Positions 47,401 through 58,181 of a stretch of DNA of 64,000 bases are shown in pieces. Within the stretch, counting starts at the first letter, position 1. Each line of letters begins with the position of its first letter. The DNA comes from Selaginella moellendorffii. Lineage: Eukaryota > Streptophyta > Lycopodiopsida > Selaginellales > Selaginellaceae. Position numbers and translations under genes: made by a program. The notes beneath the pieces were generated by a model. That model was given only the letters and a program-made list of their open reading frames with translations. It had not been told where the DNA came from and ran no database searches. The stretch is from contig NW_003314264.1 of assembly GCF_000143415.4 (NCBI RefSeq), positions 574,124 to 638,123 on the forward strand, in the 5' to 3' direction.

Positions 47401-48479
47401 TCACATCTTGGCCCATTTGGGTGTCTCCACACCATCGGCTCCATAAGTTTGTATTTATGACACTTTGCACTTGTGTTTAGGTATTTGCCAAGACTAACCC
47501 AGTCGTTTCTCATGCCAACTATCCATTAGCACTATACCATAGTGTTCGCACACAACTCTACACCAAAGTTACTTCTTCTGGGAACACCTTTCCCACGACT
47601 TTAGTATGGCACATTCTGCCACCCATAAGATATCCACTGTTCTCATACTTGGATCTTATGATCCTCCCCATCCTTCCTGGGGCACAACACACCTCAGTCC
47701 AAAAGCTTCCATTAGTCCTTTAGGACCATTTTTTGACTCCACTTAAGTCATTCAGCCTTTTGGACCTTTCTTAATCCCCTGACATACAAGATCTTACTTT
47801 TGAGGTGCTAGCTCATTGGAATACAACTTTTTGTATTCATGTCCTACTCACCAAGACCACCATCATACGTGTTATTCTAATACTTGACTATTTTTTGATA
47901 ATTGTGGGCTATTTTTGCCCATTAGGACTATTTGTCTATATGATGAGAATATCTATTCATCCTCTAAGCATACCCTTAACTCCTGGCGTTGTTCCAGCAT
48001 TTATTCAAGGTAGCTTGGCTACCATTCCAAGGACTTATATCCTCATCCGCATTTGACCTCCCACGGTCATTAATTCTGGTCTCAAATTCATGAGCACCAT
48101 CCTCAACTTTATGAGGGTAATTTTGTGACTTCTTTATCGTTTTGGAGTCTTTATCTTCCCCGTGATCCGAACTATAGTTGTTTACCAAACCTACATTAGC
48201 TAGTTTGCTGAGTCAAACGTTCATCTGGATCACATCCTCAACTCAATGAGGAAAACCTTGCACTGTTCCCAAGATCCCAAAGTAGTTCCATTATTGGCCC
48301 TTTTTTATCCACCACCTCGTCTACAAGTTCACACATGAACTATAATGGAGAGCCATGTCTTCCCGACCTGCTACTCCTCAAGGATAGGCCCACTCCTTGG
48401 ACCTTCCAATGCCAACACCAATGGTGATATACTTGAGCACTAATAAAAATCAGACTAAGGAATAGCTCTGATACCAAGT
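44480..48479 (-). other. Interior of the 7.3-kb LTR element
   Basis: Four kilobases with no frame above about 100 codons and no recognisable gag or pol motif. The part nearest the left LTR resembles the 3' untranslated region of the chromovirus. The remainder may be decayed coding sequence or structural filler of a LARD-type element. Confidence 0.6.
48465..48476 (-). other. Primer-binding site, initiator tRNA-Met type
   Basis: TGGTATCAGAGC on the minus strand, three bases inside the LTR at 48480. It fixes the orientation of the element. Confidence 0.85.
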
Positions 48480-50131
48480 TGTAAGCGACTTAATTTTCCA
48501 TTTTACTTTAATCACTTAACCACACCTTTGACCACTTGGAGGAGTCTCACTCACAATCTCCATAAGTCCTATTTCGGACTTGGGCTTGCTAGCCCCGAGA
48601 ATGGCATCCCCGCCACTCAATCTTTGCACTTGGTCCAAGTGCTCCACGTGTCCGATCCCATGATCAACACCCCAAGGTACCATCGACTTATCAACCTGTT
48701 ATGCTAAGGCCATGCCCCTTCACCTTGGTAACACCGGTGGTCTAACACCACCTACATCACAGTCCTGTCTCTCAAGGACTAGGCCATCCATCCATGACTG
48801 ATCATCCCAGATCCACTCCTTAGCATCCTTAGGATGCCCACAGACATGGGGATTAGCCTTCCCTAATACCCTTTTTCCAGTTCCCACCAAGTCCCTTTCT
48901 GTCCATGGCCGTGTTTGCCAACACTGCCATTGGATCAAAGCCCACAAGCCCGACTACTAAGTCCCACGGTCCTCTGGGACTTTTTCCTCACACAACCGTA
49001 TCCTTGACCTCCACACTAGAAAATGGCTCTTCTTCCTTTTCACAGTTTGGGACTTTGGGGCAACATTTCGGAACACCGTGGCCTTACGCAAGCTTCGTGG
49101 GTACTCTCCCTGCCTTCCGCCTTTGAGTGCTCTAGCCATAGGCTTAGAGCGAGGTTCTGTTGAGCCACGCCAGGTATCCAAGTAGGTAGTGCCACCCACA
49201 CTTGGATTGGGAGCATCGGCGAATTGATCTCCCGGGGGAACTAGAGCTGGCTCTTGAACACTTCACCAAGCTACTCTGCTTGTCGGTCCATGTTCACCCT
49301 AGTCTTGGACTTCCTAGTGGGTAGCTCATCACCTAACATTGGGTACAGCCTTCCTGGGCCAAACTGGCCTTTCTTGGCCAAACTGACTCCACTGCAGTCC
49401 TCCTCCTCACTATACTTTTGGAGCTCACCAAACCCCCCAGGGTTTGGGAGACGAACGCTTTGGGCTTTCACCCTCTCAGACTTGGACTCAGACTCAGACT
49501 TGGACTCGAACTCGGACTCGGACTTGGAGTCGGACTCGGACTCGGACTCGGCCTTGGCCTCGGTCTCAGTCTCGGTCCCGGTCTTGGTCTCGGTCCCGGT
49601 CTCAGTCTCGGTCTCAGTCCCGGTCTCAGTCTCAGTCTCAGTCCTGGTCTCAGTCTCGACCTCGGACTCCATCTTGGGTCGATCTCGAACTCCATCTCGA
49701 ACTCCATCTCTGACTCTGTCTCGGTCCATCTCGAACTCCATCTTGGACTCTGTCTCGCATTCCATCTCGAGTCCATCTCGAACTCCATCTCAGATTCCGT
49801 CTTGGTCCATCTTGGACTCCATCTCGGGTCCATCTCGGACTCCATCTTAGACTCCGTCTCGAACTCCATCTCGGGTCCATTTCGGACTCTATTTCGGACT
49901 CTGCCACTTGTCATGTGTATGTCCTCTTGTGTCCCTTTTCTAGAGACTCACTCATTGCTTGCTTTGTGCTTGTTCCTCGAACACTTCGTTGGGAGTTCCA
50001 CTCTCGCTCTCGACCTTTCAAGTCAGAGCTTTTAGTCCAAACATGTTACATTCATTTGGGTTTCACTTCGGCCACTACCACGTGGCACCCTTTTGGCTCC
50101 ACTTTGGGGCCTAGGGATTTTGTGTCTCACA
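48480..50131 (-). repeat. LTR (5' in element orientation) of the 7.3-kb element
   Basis: 1,652 bp, begins (minus) TGTGAGACAC and ends GCTTACA. It contains the same 6-base array at about 49480-49905, with a different number and order of units from the left LTR. Confidence 0.9.
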
Positions 50132-50136
50132 GTTGG

Positions 50137-51974
50137 ATTCCTAAGGCTTGGAGTGATAATAGAATCACATGTTGGGCCGTGCTGGGCTGGAAAGGAATAC
50201 TGGAGTATAAGCCACCCCATATGAGACACTCTGGGAGGTCCACTACCAGTTTGTCAAGTTCCGTCACTTTCACAGATGGCTATCTTTTCTGCCCATACAA
50301 GTTTGCAAAAAAGTTTTTGGGATTGCAATCCACTTGGTGATAAGAACTGTGGTGAATGGCCGAGGGACCAAGGATGTCATAGGTGACATCCCACCAATGA
50401 CTTTGGATTGACTGCCATGATGTCCACGATGACAAAATAAGGACTACCGATTGTTATCAGCATAGGTGTGCACTACAGCCACAAGCGGTGAGAGAGTCTA
50501 ACACAATAAAATGAAAATGAGTTAAACAAATCCAAAGAAAAAAAAAATGAAGAGTGCATAGGGTCATGTTATACCTGTGGCTCACATGGCAGCCCACCTT
50601 GAGCATCAGGTTGAATATATCAAGATGTCAAAGCTCCACTAGATGATGATGTCGATCCTTGGCAGTAGTTGTGGAATGCTGATGAGGAACTATAAGCTTG
50701 CTAGTGTGGCGGCATTGTCAACTCACCCTATGCAAAAAAACACATGGAAAAAAGATAGGTACAAATGACAAACTTACCGAGCTAGACCGCTTGTTGCTTC
50801 GGGAGGTAGATGGCCAAGTACTGACACTTGTACCAGTAGATGGAGTTGCGAGAGTAGTAGTAGCTAGTGGAGTTGCAGGGCTGGTAGCAGTGGCACTATA
50901 TGGGGTTGCATGAGCACGTCCTGTACTTGGTGTTAGTGGCAGCATTCCAGATTGGACTGTGGGCATGAGGCATTCAAACTTACTCATTTTGGACTCTCGG
51001 GCTGCTACTTTCCAAGGAAGGTGAGGAGAAGGAAACATGCTGGAGGTTCCACATATGTTGCAGTGTATGCAATGTTAGGCGGCACTCTACTTGCTCAAAT
51101 GCAGTCAGGAGCTGTAGATGGGATGCTGTTGGAGTTGATGTCCTTGTTGCGGAGCTTGGAAAATCAAGTGGTTGGCGTGTGTCTCGCAGGATTGTTAGCT
51201 GTACTAATTGCGGAACATTGAGTGCTTAGTTGCGTGCTCACGAGGTGTTTCCTGCATAGTGTCTACTGGTATTGAGGCGTGCAACATTCTTGCTTCGAGC
51301 CTAGAAACCACAAGGGATTGGTTATGCAAACCTGATCAAGGAGAAGCTACCCACCATCATAGCTATGGTGCTTTTGCTTGGGTGGTGGTCTTGCGATTGG
51401 GGGAGTGTTCACTAAAAGCCTTGCCTCCAGTTAGATGACACGAATCAATTGGAAGAACGAATGAACCATCGACAAAATCATGTCATAAAATGAAATTGCC
51501 TCGTATCCTAGGCACAATTAATATGGGTGGGACTTGGTGTAAACCCAAATCTCGAACGTGGAAACCCTAAAATTGAAGAAATCAAGAATTGAATTTAAAT
51601 TTGAAATGTACACTAAAGAACACTCAATTTTTTCCGAGTATGGCCAAGTATAATTTTTCCAAAACTCCTTGCTTCACTGGTGTTGTTGTAAGCAAGGCAC
51701 TCTCAATGTAAAGTGGTAGATCTACACTTACAACATCAGCCATTGCACACTCCATTATTACATCCAAATGAAGTAGATATTGTTCGTCCAAGTTGAGTCA
51801 AAAAATGCCTGGTTTCAAATAGTGCCATGAGCCTGTAAGGTAGCCAAAAACAACGAAATAGATTTAAAGAAATTGTTCTATTTTTGTTCTAAAGATTACC
51901 TTTGACAGAGTTGCACCTTCGACATTGGAGAGAAATGGTCCAGAAACATCTTCAATATCTTTTCCACCAACAGC
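50137..51974 (-). mobile_element. Segment S1-III, right part
   Basis: Continues S1-III after the 7.3-kb insertion and aligns with 31.55-33.41 kb of S1-II. It is interrupted again at CCAAC (51975-51979) by the chromovirus. The integrase core of this copy would lie beyond that insertion, outside the window. Confidence 0.75.
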
Positions 51975-51979
51975 CAACT

Positions 51980-53146
51980 GTAAGGAACCGACTCCCCGAG
52001 ATGTCGTAAGCTAAAGGATCCCCAAAAGCTTGACCGAAATGACAAAGAGTTCATCGGATGGGACTAAGTCGAGGATCGAGTCCAAGACCGACTCTAGGAC
52101 CGAGTTTGAGATAGAGTCCGGAATCGAGTCCGAGACCGACTCGGGGACTGAGTTCGAGTTCGAGTTCGAGACCGAGTTCGAGACGGAGTCCGAGATCCGA
52201 AATTGGGTCCGAGACCGAGTCCGAGGTCGAGTCCGAGGTCGGGTTCGAGATCGGGTCCGAGATCGAGTCCGAGATCGAGTCCGAGACCGAATCCGAAGTC
52301 GGATCCGAAATCGGGTCCGAGATCGAGCCAGAGACTAAGTCCAAATACTAATACGGGTCAAGGGGTGAAAGCCCAAAGCGTGCGTCTCCTAGGGGGGGGG
52401 GGGGCTGCAGGGGGTTTCAAAAGTATAGTAGGGATAGTGAGGTAGTGAGGTCTAGGAACCAGTCTTGAAGGAACTCTCCAGTGGTGCTTCCAAACTGACT
52501 TGAGGTTGAGACTGGGGCCGAGGGGCCTTGGGTGGGAGTGAGCATGGGCCTGAGTGGTGCCGGAGGGGCCACCCAGGGAAGTGCTCAAGAGCAGCTCCCA
52601 CTCCCGAAAGGGAAACCGACTGCGGTGCTCCCGGCTCAGGTGGAGTGGTGCCCCACTTGAGTACCTTGTGGCTCATTGGTCCTCGCCCTTCCTAGGGGCT
52701 TGGGCCTTCCCTTCGGGATGGAAGTGGGGGGGTAGAGGTACCCATACCGGGCCGTTATGCCACGGTGTTTCGCCCTGACATCCCGAAGCAAGTGCTGCAC
52801 CCAAGACTTGGGATTTAGAGGTCCCATGATCAAGTCTTGTGGTACCAAGGGGTGTTAGGAATCTGGAGGCTTGGTGTGCTTGGCTGTTTGTGCCTGCGGG
52901 GAGTGTAGCCGAACCTTAAGTCTAGTCTAACCCGAGGAGGGGGATTGGGAGAGATTTGGGAATCCGTAGATGGATGGCTAACACTCCGTTGCTCGTGCAG
53001 TAAGTAGCTAAAACCAAGTAGGACCAAGTAGGAGCTGGTACCATAGGCGGGAACCTTGGTGAGGGAACTTAGCACAAGCCAAGGCAGAGTTGGTCGGATA
53101 GACGAGGTAAGCTGGCAAATTGGAAAGGAAAAAATTGTGGCTTACA
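51980..53146 (+). repeat. 5' LTR of element a
   Basis: 1,167 bp, begins TGTAAGGAACC and ends GTGGCTTACA. It has an array of GAGTCC/GAGATC-type 6-base units at about 52040-52340 and a G run at about 52393-52404. Confidence 0.93.
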
Positions 53147-53149
53147 ATT

Positions 53150-53161
53150 TGGTATCAGAGC
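53150..53161 (+). other. Primer-binding site of element a
   Basis: TGGTATCAGAGC, three bases after the LTR, matches the 3' end of initiator tRNA-Met. Confidence 0.9.
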
Positions 53162-53205
53162 CTCTTCCTCAGTTCTAGCGAAGGATAGAGGCGGATTGCT
53201 GGGAG

Positions 53206-54567
53206 ATGGCAAGGGCAGGACGTAAGCGAACCCAGGAAGAGACGGAACCTCCTCCAGAGCTGGAGCCTCCGGTCGAACATGAGGCTATGGATGAGGAATC
53301 CTTGCATGAGGAGGACTCCAGTGAGGCAACTTCCAAACAGGAGTCTGGTGGTGAGGTTTGGTCGTCCAAGGCTCGATTGGATGTTCTAGAAGGACAATTG
53401 GCACAAACCAATGCCCTGCTGGAGACTCTCGTACGCAAGATAAAGCGTGACGAGAAGCGGAAGAAAAAGCGAAAGACTGCGGATGCTGGCAGCGCAGAAG
53501 GTGCGGACCCTTCGGCAGGGACTGAGGCAAAACTAGACAAGGTCGAACAGACCGAAGTGGAATCAGTCCCTCAGGCAGTTCCCAAGTACAAACCAAAGCC
53601 CCCACCGGTCTTCAAGGGAGTGAACGACTATGGTGGAGGATTGGTTTTATGATATGGAGGACTACTTCCGAGCGTTACGATTACCGAGCTCGGAGAAGGT
53701 CCCATGTGCAAAACCATACTTGGCAGATAATGCCAAGTCTTGGTGGAGAACAACAGAGGCCAACGAAGGACCGGTGGCCACTTGGGAAATGATGAAGGCG
53801 AGGATCCGCGCAACTTACGTTCCTCCGAATGCTACTCTGCATCTAAGGGACGAGCTGAGTAGGCTGAAGCAGACTGGAACCATTCAGGAGTATGTGAATG
53901 GGTTTATGGCAAAGAGGATACTTGTCACGGACATGGGGGATATGGATGCGTTCCATGCCTTCATATCAGGTTTGCAAACCTGGGCTCGCGGCGAAGTAAT
54001 GCGGTGGAACCCGACCAACTACAAGGAAGCGTTGGATGCGGCCATCAAGGTGCATTTCAACGATAACCTGCGAAAGGGGAACACGACAGGGTCGGGATCC
54101 ACGTTTAGCAAAGGGGCCAAACCAAGGGGAACGTTTAGCAGAGGGAAATTCAAGAAGAGTTTCTCTAAGAATGAGTCCTCGGGGTTCCGGAAAGGCAGAT
54201 CCGGTGGCCAGCGAGCGAGTACATGGGGGAGTCAAGCGAAAAGAGACAAACCCACGGATAAGAAGGTCAAGTCGTGGGAAACAACGTATGCTACAACTGC
54301 GGTGAAGCGGGACACTTCTCGAGGGAATGTCCCTACCCAAAGAAGGCCAAAGCCAATATGGCCATCAAGTCGGGTGAAGTCCAAACGGAAGTATGTGATC
54401 CAGTCCCTAACTCAAAGTTACTCATTACACGAGCAACTTTGGTAGAGAGTCGTTCGCGACATCTATTAGCCCTTCGAGGGAAGTTCGGAGGTAGCTTTGT
54501 TAAAATCCTTATTGACATGGGTGCTTCGGATAATTTTGTGGCTGCAGACATAGTCCGGCAAGCCTGA
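53206..54567 (+). pseudogene. gag: gag-protease region of element a, frame-shifted
   Basis: The first frame (53206-53649) gives an acidic, Pro/Glu-rich start and then KPPPVFKG. A frame change near 53625 leads to EDWFYDMEDYFRAL, ADNAKSWWR and YVNGFMAKRI, the gag core. A second change near 54.26 kb brings in CYNCGEAGHFSREC (54289-54330), the CCHC zinc knuckle. The protease follows with ILIDMGASDNFV, where the usual D-S/T-G reads D-M-G, and a TGA at 54565-54567 replaces a sense codon. Both frame changes and the altered active site show decay. Confidence 0.85.
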
Positions 54568-57064
54568 CTAATGGTGCAGCGGCTAGGCGAACCAAGGACT
54601 ATAGAGTTTGTTCAAGGTAGCCAAAGCACCGATGAGGTACTTCGACAAGCGAAAGTCGAAGTGGGGACTTGGAAGGTGGACATGGATTTCACCGTGTTGG
54701 ACATGGCGGGATTTGACGTGATCTTCGGAATGGACTGGTTCAATCGATTCGTGGTAGCCCTGCATGGACAAGGTAGAAACTTTGTGGAACTGGCGAATGC
54801 CCAAGGAAGAAGATCTAGGGTGGAGGCCCAAGATCTTAAGGTAGGGCAAAGCAAGGCCAAAGATTCCTGCTTAAACCTGGTGTCCACGAGAGGACAACTC
54901 ACTAAAGGAACTAAGGCGGCCTTTTTGTGCTTACTCTCGGTGAAGAGTGACAAAAAGACAGGAATGGAAGAAGTACCTTTAGTGATCCAGCGGGTGTTGG
55001 ACCAATTCCAGGATACCATGCCGGAGGAGCTACCGGCGGGGCTACCCCCAGCACGACCGATAGAACATAAGATTGAGCTAGTCGAGGGTGCTGAGGCAGT
55101 GGTTCGTCCCCCTTATCGTTTGAACGAAAAGGAACTCAAGGAGCTCAAGTGCCAACTAGAGGAGTTGGTGGACAAAGGGTATGTTAGGTTGAGCAAGTCG
55201 CCGTATGGGGCGCCGGTGTTATTTGTGAAAAAGAAAGATGGATCTATGCGCATGTGCATAGACTACCGGTTGCTCAACAAGTATACAAAGAAGAACAAGT
55301 ACCCTTTGCCAAGGATTGAGGACCTGTTCGATAGGTTGGGAAAGGCAAAATACTTCTCGAGGATTGACCTAAGGTCAGGGTACTACCAGATCAGGGTAGC
55401 CGAGGAAGATGTCGAGAAGACAACCTGTCGAACGAGGTATGGGAGCTTTGAGTTTCTGGTGATGCCCTTCGGGCTATGTAATGCACCGGCAACGTTTTCG
55501 GCGCTAATGAACCACATCTTTGTACCCTATCTGGATCACTTCGTGGTCGTCTATATCGACGACATCCTGATCTATAGCGAGACGCTAGAGGAGCATGCCG
55601 AACACTTGGCGAAGGTGTTTGAGAAATTAAGGGAACACAAACTGTATGCTAAAGAGAGCAAATGTGACATTGCTCAACAAGAGGTAAAGTTTCTCGGGCA
55701 TGTGGTGGGCTAGGACGGGCTCAAGGTGGACCCGGAGAAGGTCCAAGCGATCCAGGAATGGGAGCGACCATCCAATGTACACGAGTTGAGGGCATTCCTG
55801 GGGCTATGCAACTACTATCGAAAGTTTATCAGACACTATTCGAGAGTAGCCCTGCCCTTAACGGAACAAACAGGAAAAGGGAAGATGGTGTGGACAGCGG
55901 AATGCAAGGCGGCATTCATCCACCTCAAAGGGAAGTTGAGGAAGGCTCCCGTATTGGCATTACCAGACTTTGGTAAGGACTTTGAGGTAGAAATGGATGC
56001 TTTGGACTTTGCGTTGGGCACAGTTTTGAAGCAAGACAACCATCCGGTAGTGTTCTTCTCGAAGAAGCTGGACAAGGCTCAACGAAAGTGGCCTACCCAC
56101 GAGAAGGAATTGTTTGCGGTGGTCAAGGCGCTCAAGGAGTGGCGACACTACCTTGGGAGACACTTCAAGGTTTACACGGACAATGTGGCAACGAAACACT
56201 TCTTGTCACAGCCCGACCTAAGAGGGAAACAAGGTCGGTGGGCCAATGCCTTGGCTGGGTTTGATTGCGAGATTCTGTACAAGCCTGGGAAGAGCAACAT
56301 CATGGCAGATGTGCTAAGTCGAAAAGCGAGCTTGAGGTTGGCAATATCCAGCGCAACAGCAACCTTCTGGGACGATGTGCGGACAGCATATGAGAACGAT
56401 GGTCTAGCACAAGAAGTGTTGCTGAGGAATCTAGAGGCGCGGGAAGCTCACCAGAGAGGTGAGCTGCCAACGGAAGAGAAAACGGGCTATGCGGAACGCA
56501 ACGGACTCATCTATTACAAGCAAACGAGGGTGTATGTTCCAGAAGGGGAACTAAGGAAGGTGGCCTTAGAAGAGTGTCATGACGGACCTCTTGCGGGACA
56601 CGGCGGAGTGCCCGAGACGATGGGCTTACTCAAAAGGAAGTACCATTGGCCAGATATGGCTAAGGACGTCCAAGACTATGTAAAGACATGTCCAACATGT
56701 CAGCAGGTAAAAGCCGTGACTAAGGCTAGTGGGGGCTTGTTGCAAAGCATCCCAATTCCAGATCGCCCGTGGAAATGTCTTACGATGGACTTCATCACGG
56801 GACTCCCCCCAAGCGAGGGGTTTGATGCGATATTCGTGGTAGTGGACCAATTTTTGAAAATGGCACATTTCATACCCACCACAACGGAGGTGGATGCGGA
56901 AGGTGTGGCGAAGCTGTTCTTCGAACAAGTGGTTCGAGTGCGGGGAAGACCGGAAGAGATCATCTCAGATCAAGATAAGATCTTCACCAGTAGGTTCTGG
57001 AGGACTTTGCTAGAACAGTATCGCACCAAGTTGAAATTCAGCACAGCCTATCACCCACAGACAG

Positions 57065-57110
57065 GTATGGGGTATTAAGTCAAGTTGTTGGCACTAACAC
57101 TTCTTGACAG
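57065..57110 (+). other. Intron 1 in the integrase of element a (46 nt)
   Basis: GTATGG at the 5' end, TTGACAG at the 3' end, with a branch-point-like CACTAAC 11-17 bases before the acceptor. Removing it joins ACA-G to AC-GGA and restores the universal HPQTDGQTERVN motif. Left in place, the frame ends at a TAA within 8 codons. Confidence 0.9.
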
Positions 57111-57528
57111 ACGGACAAACGGAAAGGGTGAATAGGCAGCTGGAGGATTATTTGCGATGCTATGTCTCGGGAGACCAGACCGATTGGGTAAGTCATTTGG
57201 GACTTGCGGAAATGTGTTATAACAACTCACCACATTCGAGTATCGGGGTGAGTCCATGGGAAGTCATCAATGGGCGAGCTATTGAAGGTCCTGTGGAACT
57301 CAGCGTGGCCGAGTATCATGGAGAGTTGCCCGCAGTGGAGGCATTCACGGCGGAAAGACTCAGCATTTGGAATCTAGTGAGGGATTCCTTGGAACGGGCT
57401 CAACAAAGGCAAACCAAATACGCGAACCAGAAGCGTCGGGATGTAGAGTTCCAAGCTGGGGAGAAGGTGTGGCTGAACACCAAGAACCTCAGACTACCAA
57501 GTGGGATCAGTCGAAAGTTGACCCAAAG

Positions 57529-57580
57529 GTAAAGATGCATGTATTCCTGTAAATGAATTGATCTTGAGTTCCTTAAGCAG
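57529..57580 (+). other. Intron 2 in the integrase of element a (52 nt)
   Basis: GTAAAG to TTAAGCAG. Splicing joins KLTQR to FAGPYEIEARIG, the expected transition towards the GPY/F module. The unspliced frame meets a TAA immediately. Confidence 0.88.
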
Positions 57581-58057
57581 GTTCGCGGGGCCTTACGAGA
57601 TTGAGGCACGAATCGGTAAAGTGGCTTACCGACTCCGACTTCCTCGAGAGATGGGGAAGATGCACCTAGTGTTCCACGTGAACTTACTCAAGCCGTACTT
57701 TGAGGATCTGCTTCGCAAGGACCAAGTGAGACCTTTACCTGAGGTTATCCAAGGGGAAGAGGAATACGAAGTCGAAGCCATCCTCAATGCGCGCAAGAGT
57801 AAGTGACCAGGACGCGAGGTGAGAGAGTTCCATGTGAAGTGGAAAGGATTTCCACACTGTGAAGCAACATGGGAACCGGAGGAGAACCTAGCGAACGCGC
57901 GAGATCTAGTGGAGGAATTTCTGCAAGGCAGAACTCTATGTACTTATGCAAAATTCAATTAAAAATATCAATTTGCAAAGTTGAGCAAGTGGCATATGTT
58001 GGGACCCGAAGGCGCGCCGAAGGTAAGCTAATTAGCATGGGTTGGATAGGTCGACCA

Positions 58058-58176
58058 GGCGTAGGGCACTACGCCCGACTCCCCACGGGGATGTCGAATC
58101 CGTAGACGTATTCTACGGAGGTTGGGTTCGAGTCCCAACCCCCTAGTAAAGCAAGGCTGGGTTCAAGTCCCGACCC
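58058..58176 (+). other. Hairpin array with T-arm/B-box-like sequences in element a
   Basis: Consecutive perfect or near-perfect stem-loops: GGCGTAG/CTACGCC (58058-58075), GAC-TCCCC/GGGGA-TGTC (58077-58095), TCCGTAGA/TCTACGGA (58099-58119), GGTTGGG/CCCAACC with 7-base loop TTCGAGT (58120-58140), and a second GG-TGGG stem with loop TTCAAGT (58155-58175). The last two include GGTTCGAGTCC and GGTTCAAGTCC, matching the polymerase III B-box consensus. They lie between the chromodomain and the 3' LTR. The array is kept in element b (59522-59639). Confidence 0.75.
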
Positions 58177-58181
58177 CATAC

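Larger units (their letters stand above)
42801..50131 (-). mobile_element. Large LTR element without intact coding capacity (7.3 kb), duplication GTTGG
   Basis: LTRs lie at 42801-44479 and 48480-50131. GTTGG flanks the element (42796-42800 and 50132-50136); S1-I at about 19.0 kb keeps the uninterrupted GAAGGTTGGATTC. On the minus strand the element starts TGTGAGACAC, and next to the right LTR TGGTATCAGAGC (48465-48476) is the initiator tRNA-Met-type primer-binding site. The 4-kb interior has only short frames, none of which I recognise. Its end next to the left LTR (GGGTGGTGGAGT on the minus strand) and B-box-like sequences at 45943-45981 match the chromovirus at 52-64 kb, as does part of the LTR. 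It is thus a non-autonomous or decayed relative. Confidence 0.9.
54571..57961 (+). pseudogene. pol: pol of element a (RT, RNase H, integrase, chromodomain) with two introns
   Basis: Reverse transcriptase: [33 protein letters not shown] and the YIDD active site (about 55.55 kb). A TAG at 55711 replaces the CAG found in element b. RNase H: MDALDFALG, HEKELFAVV, YTDN. Integrase: the HHCC domain ending CPTCQQVK, first catalytic Asp in TMDFITGLPP, second in IISDQDKIF, and Glu in DGQTERVN after the intron at 57065-57110. A second intron at 57529-57580 precedes FAGPYEIEARIGKVAYRL. The chromodomain (REFHVKWKGFPHCEATWEPE) follows a TGA at 57805, which is CGA in element b. Stop at 57959-57961. Confidence 0.92.

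Noticed and set aside
44480-48479. Hidden gag-pol in the 7.3-kb element
   Set aside because: No RT, RNase H, integrase or CCHC motif was recognised in any frame; only short frames remain.
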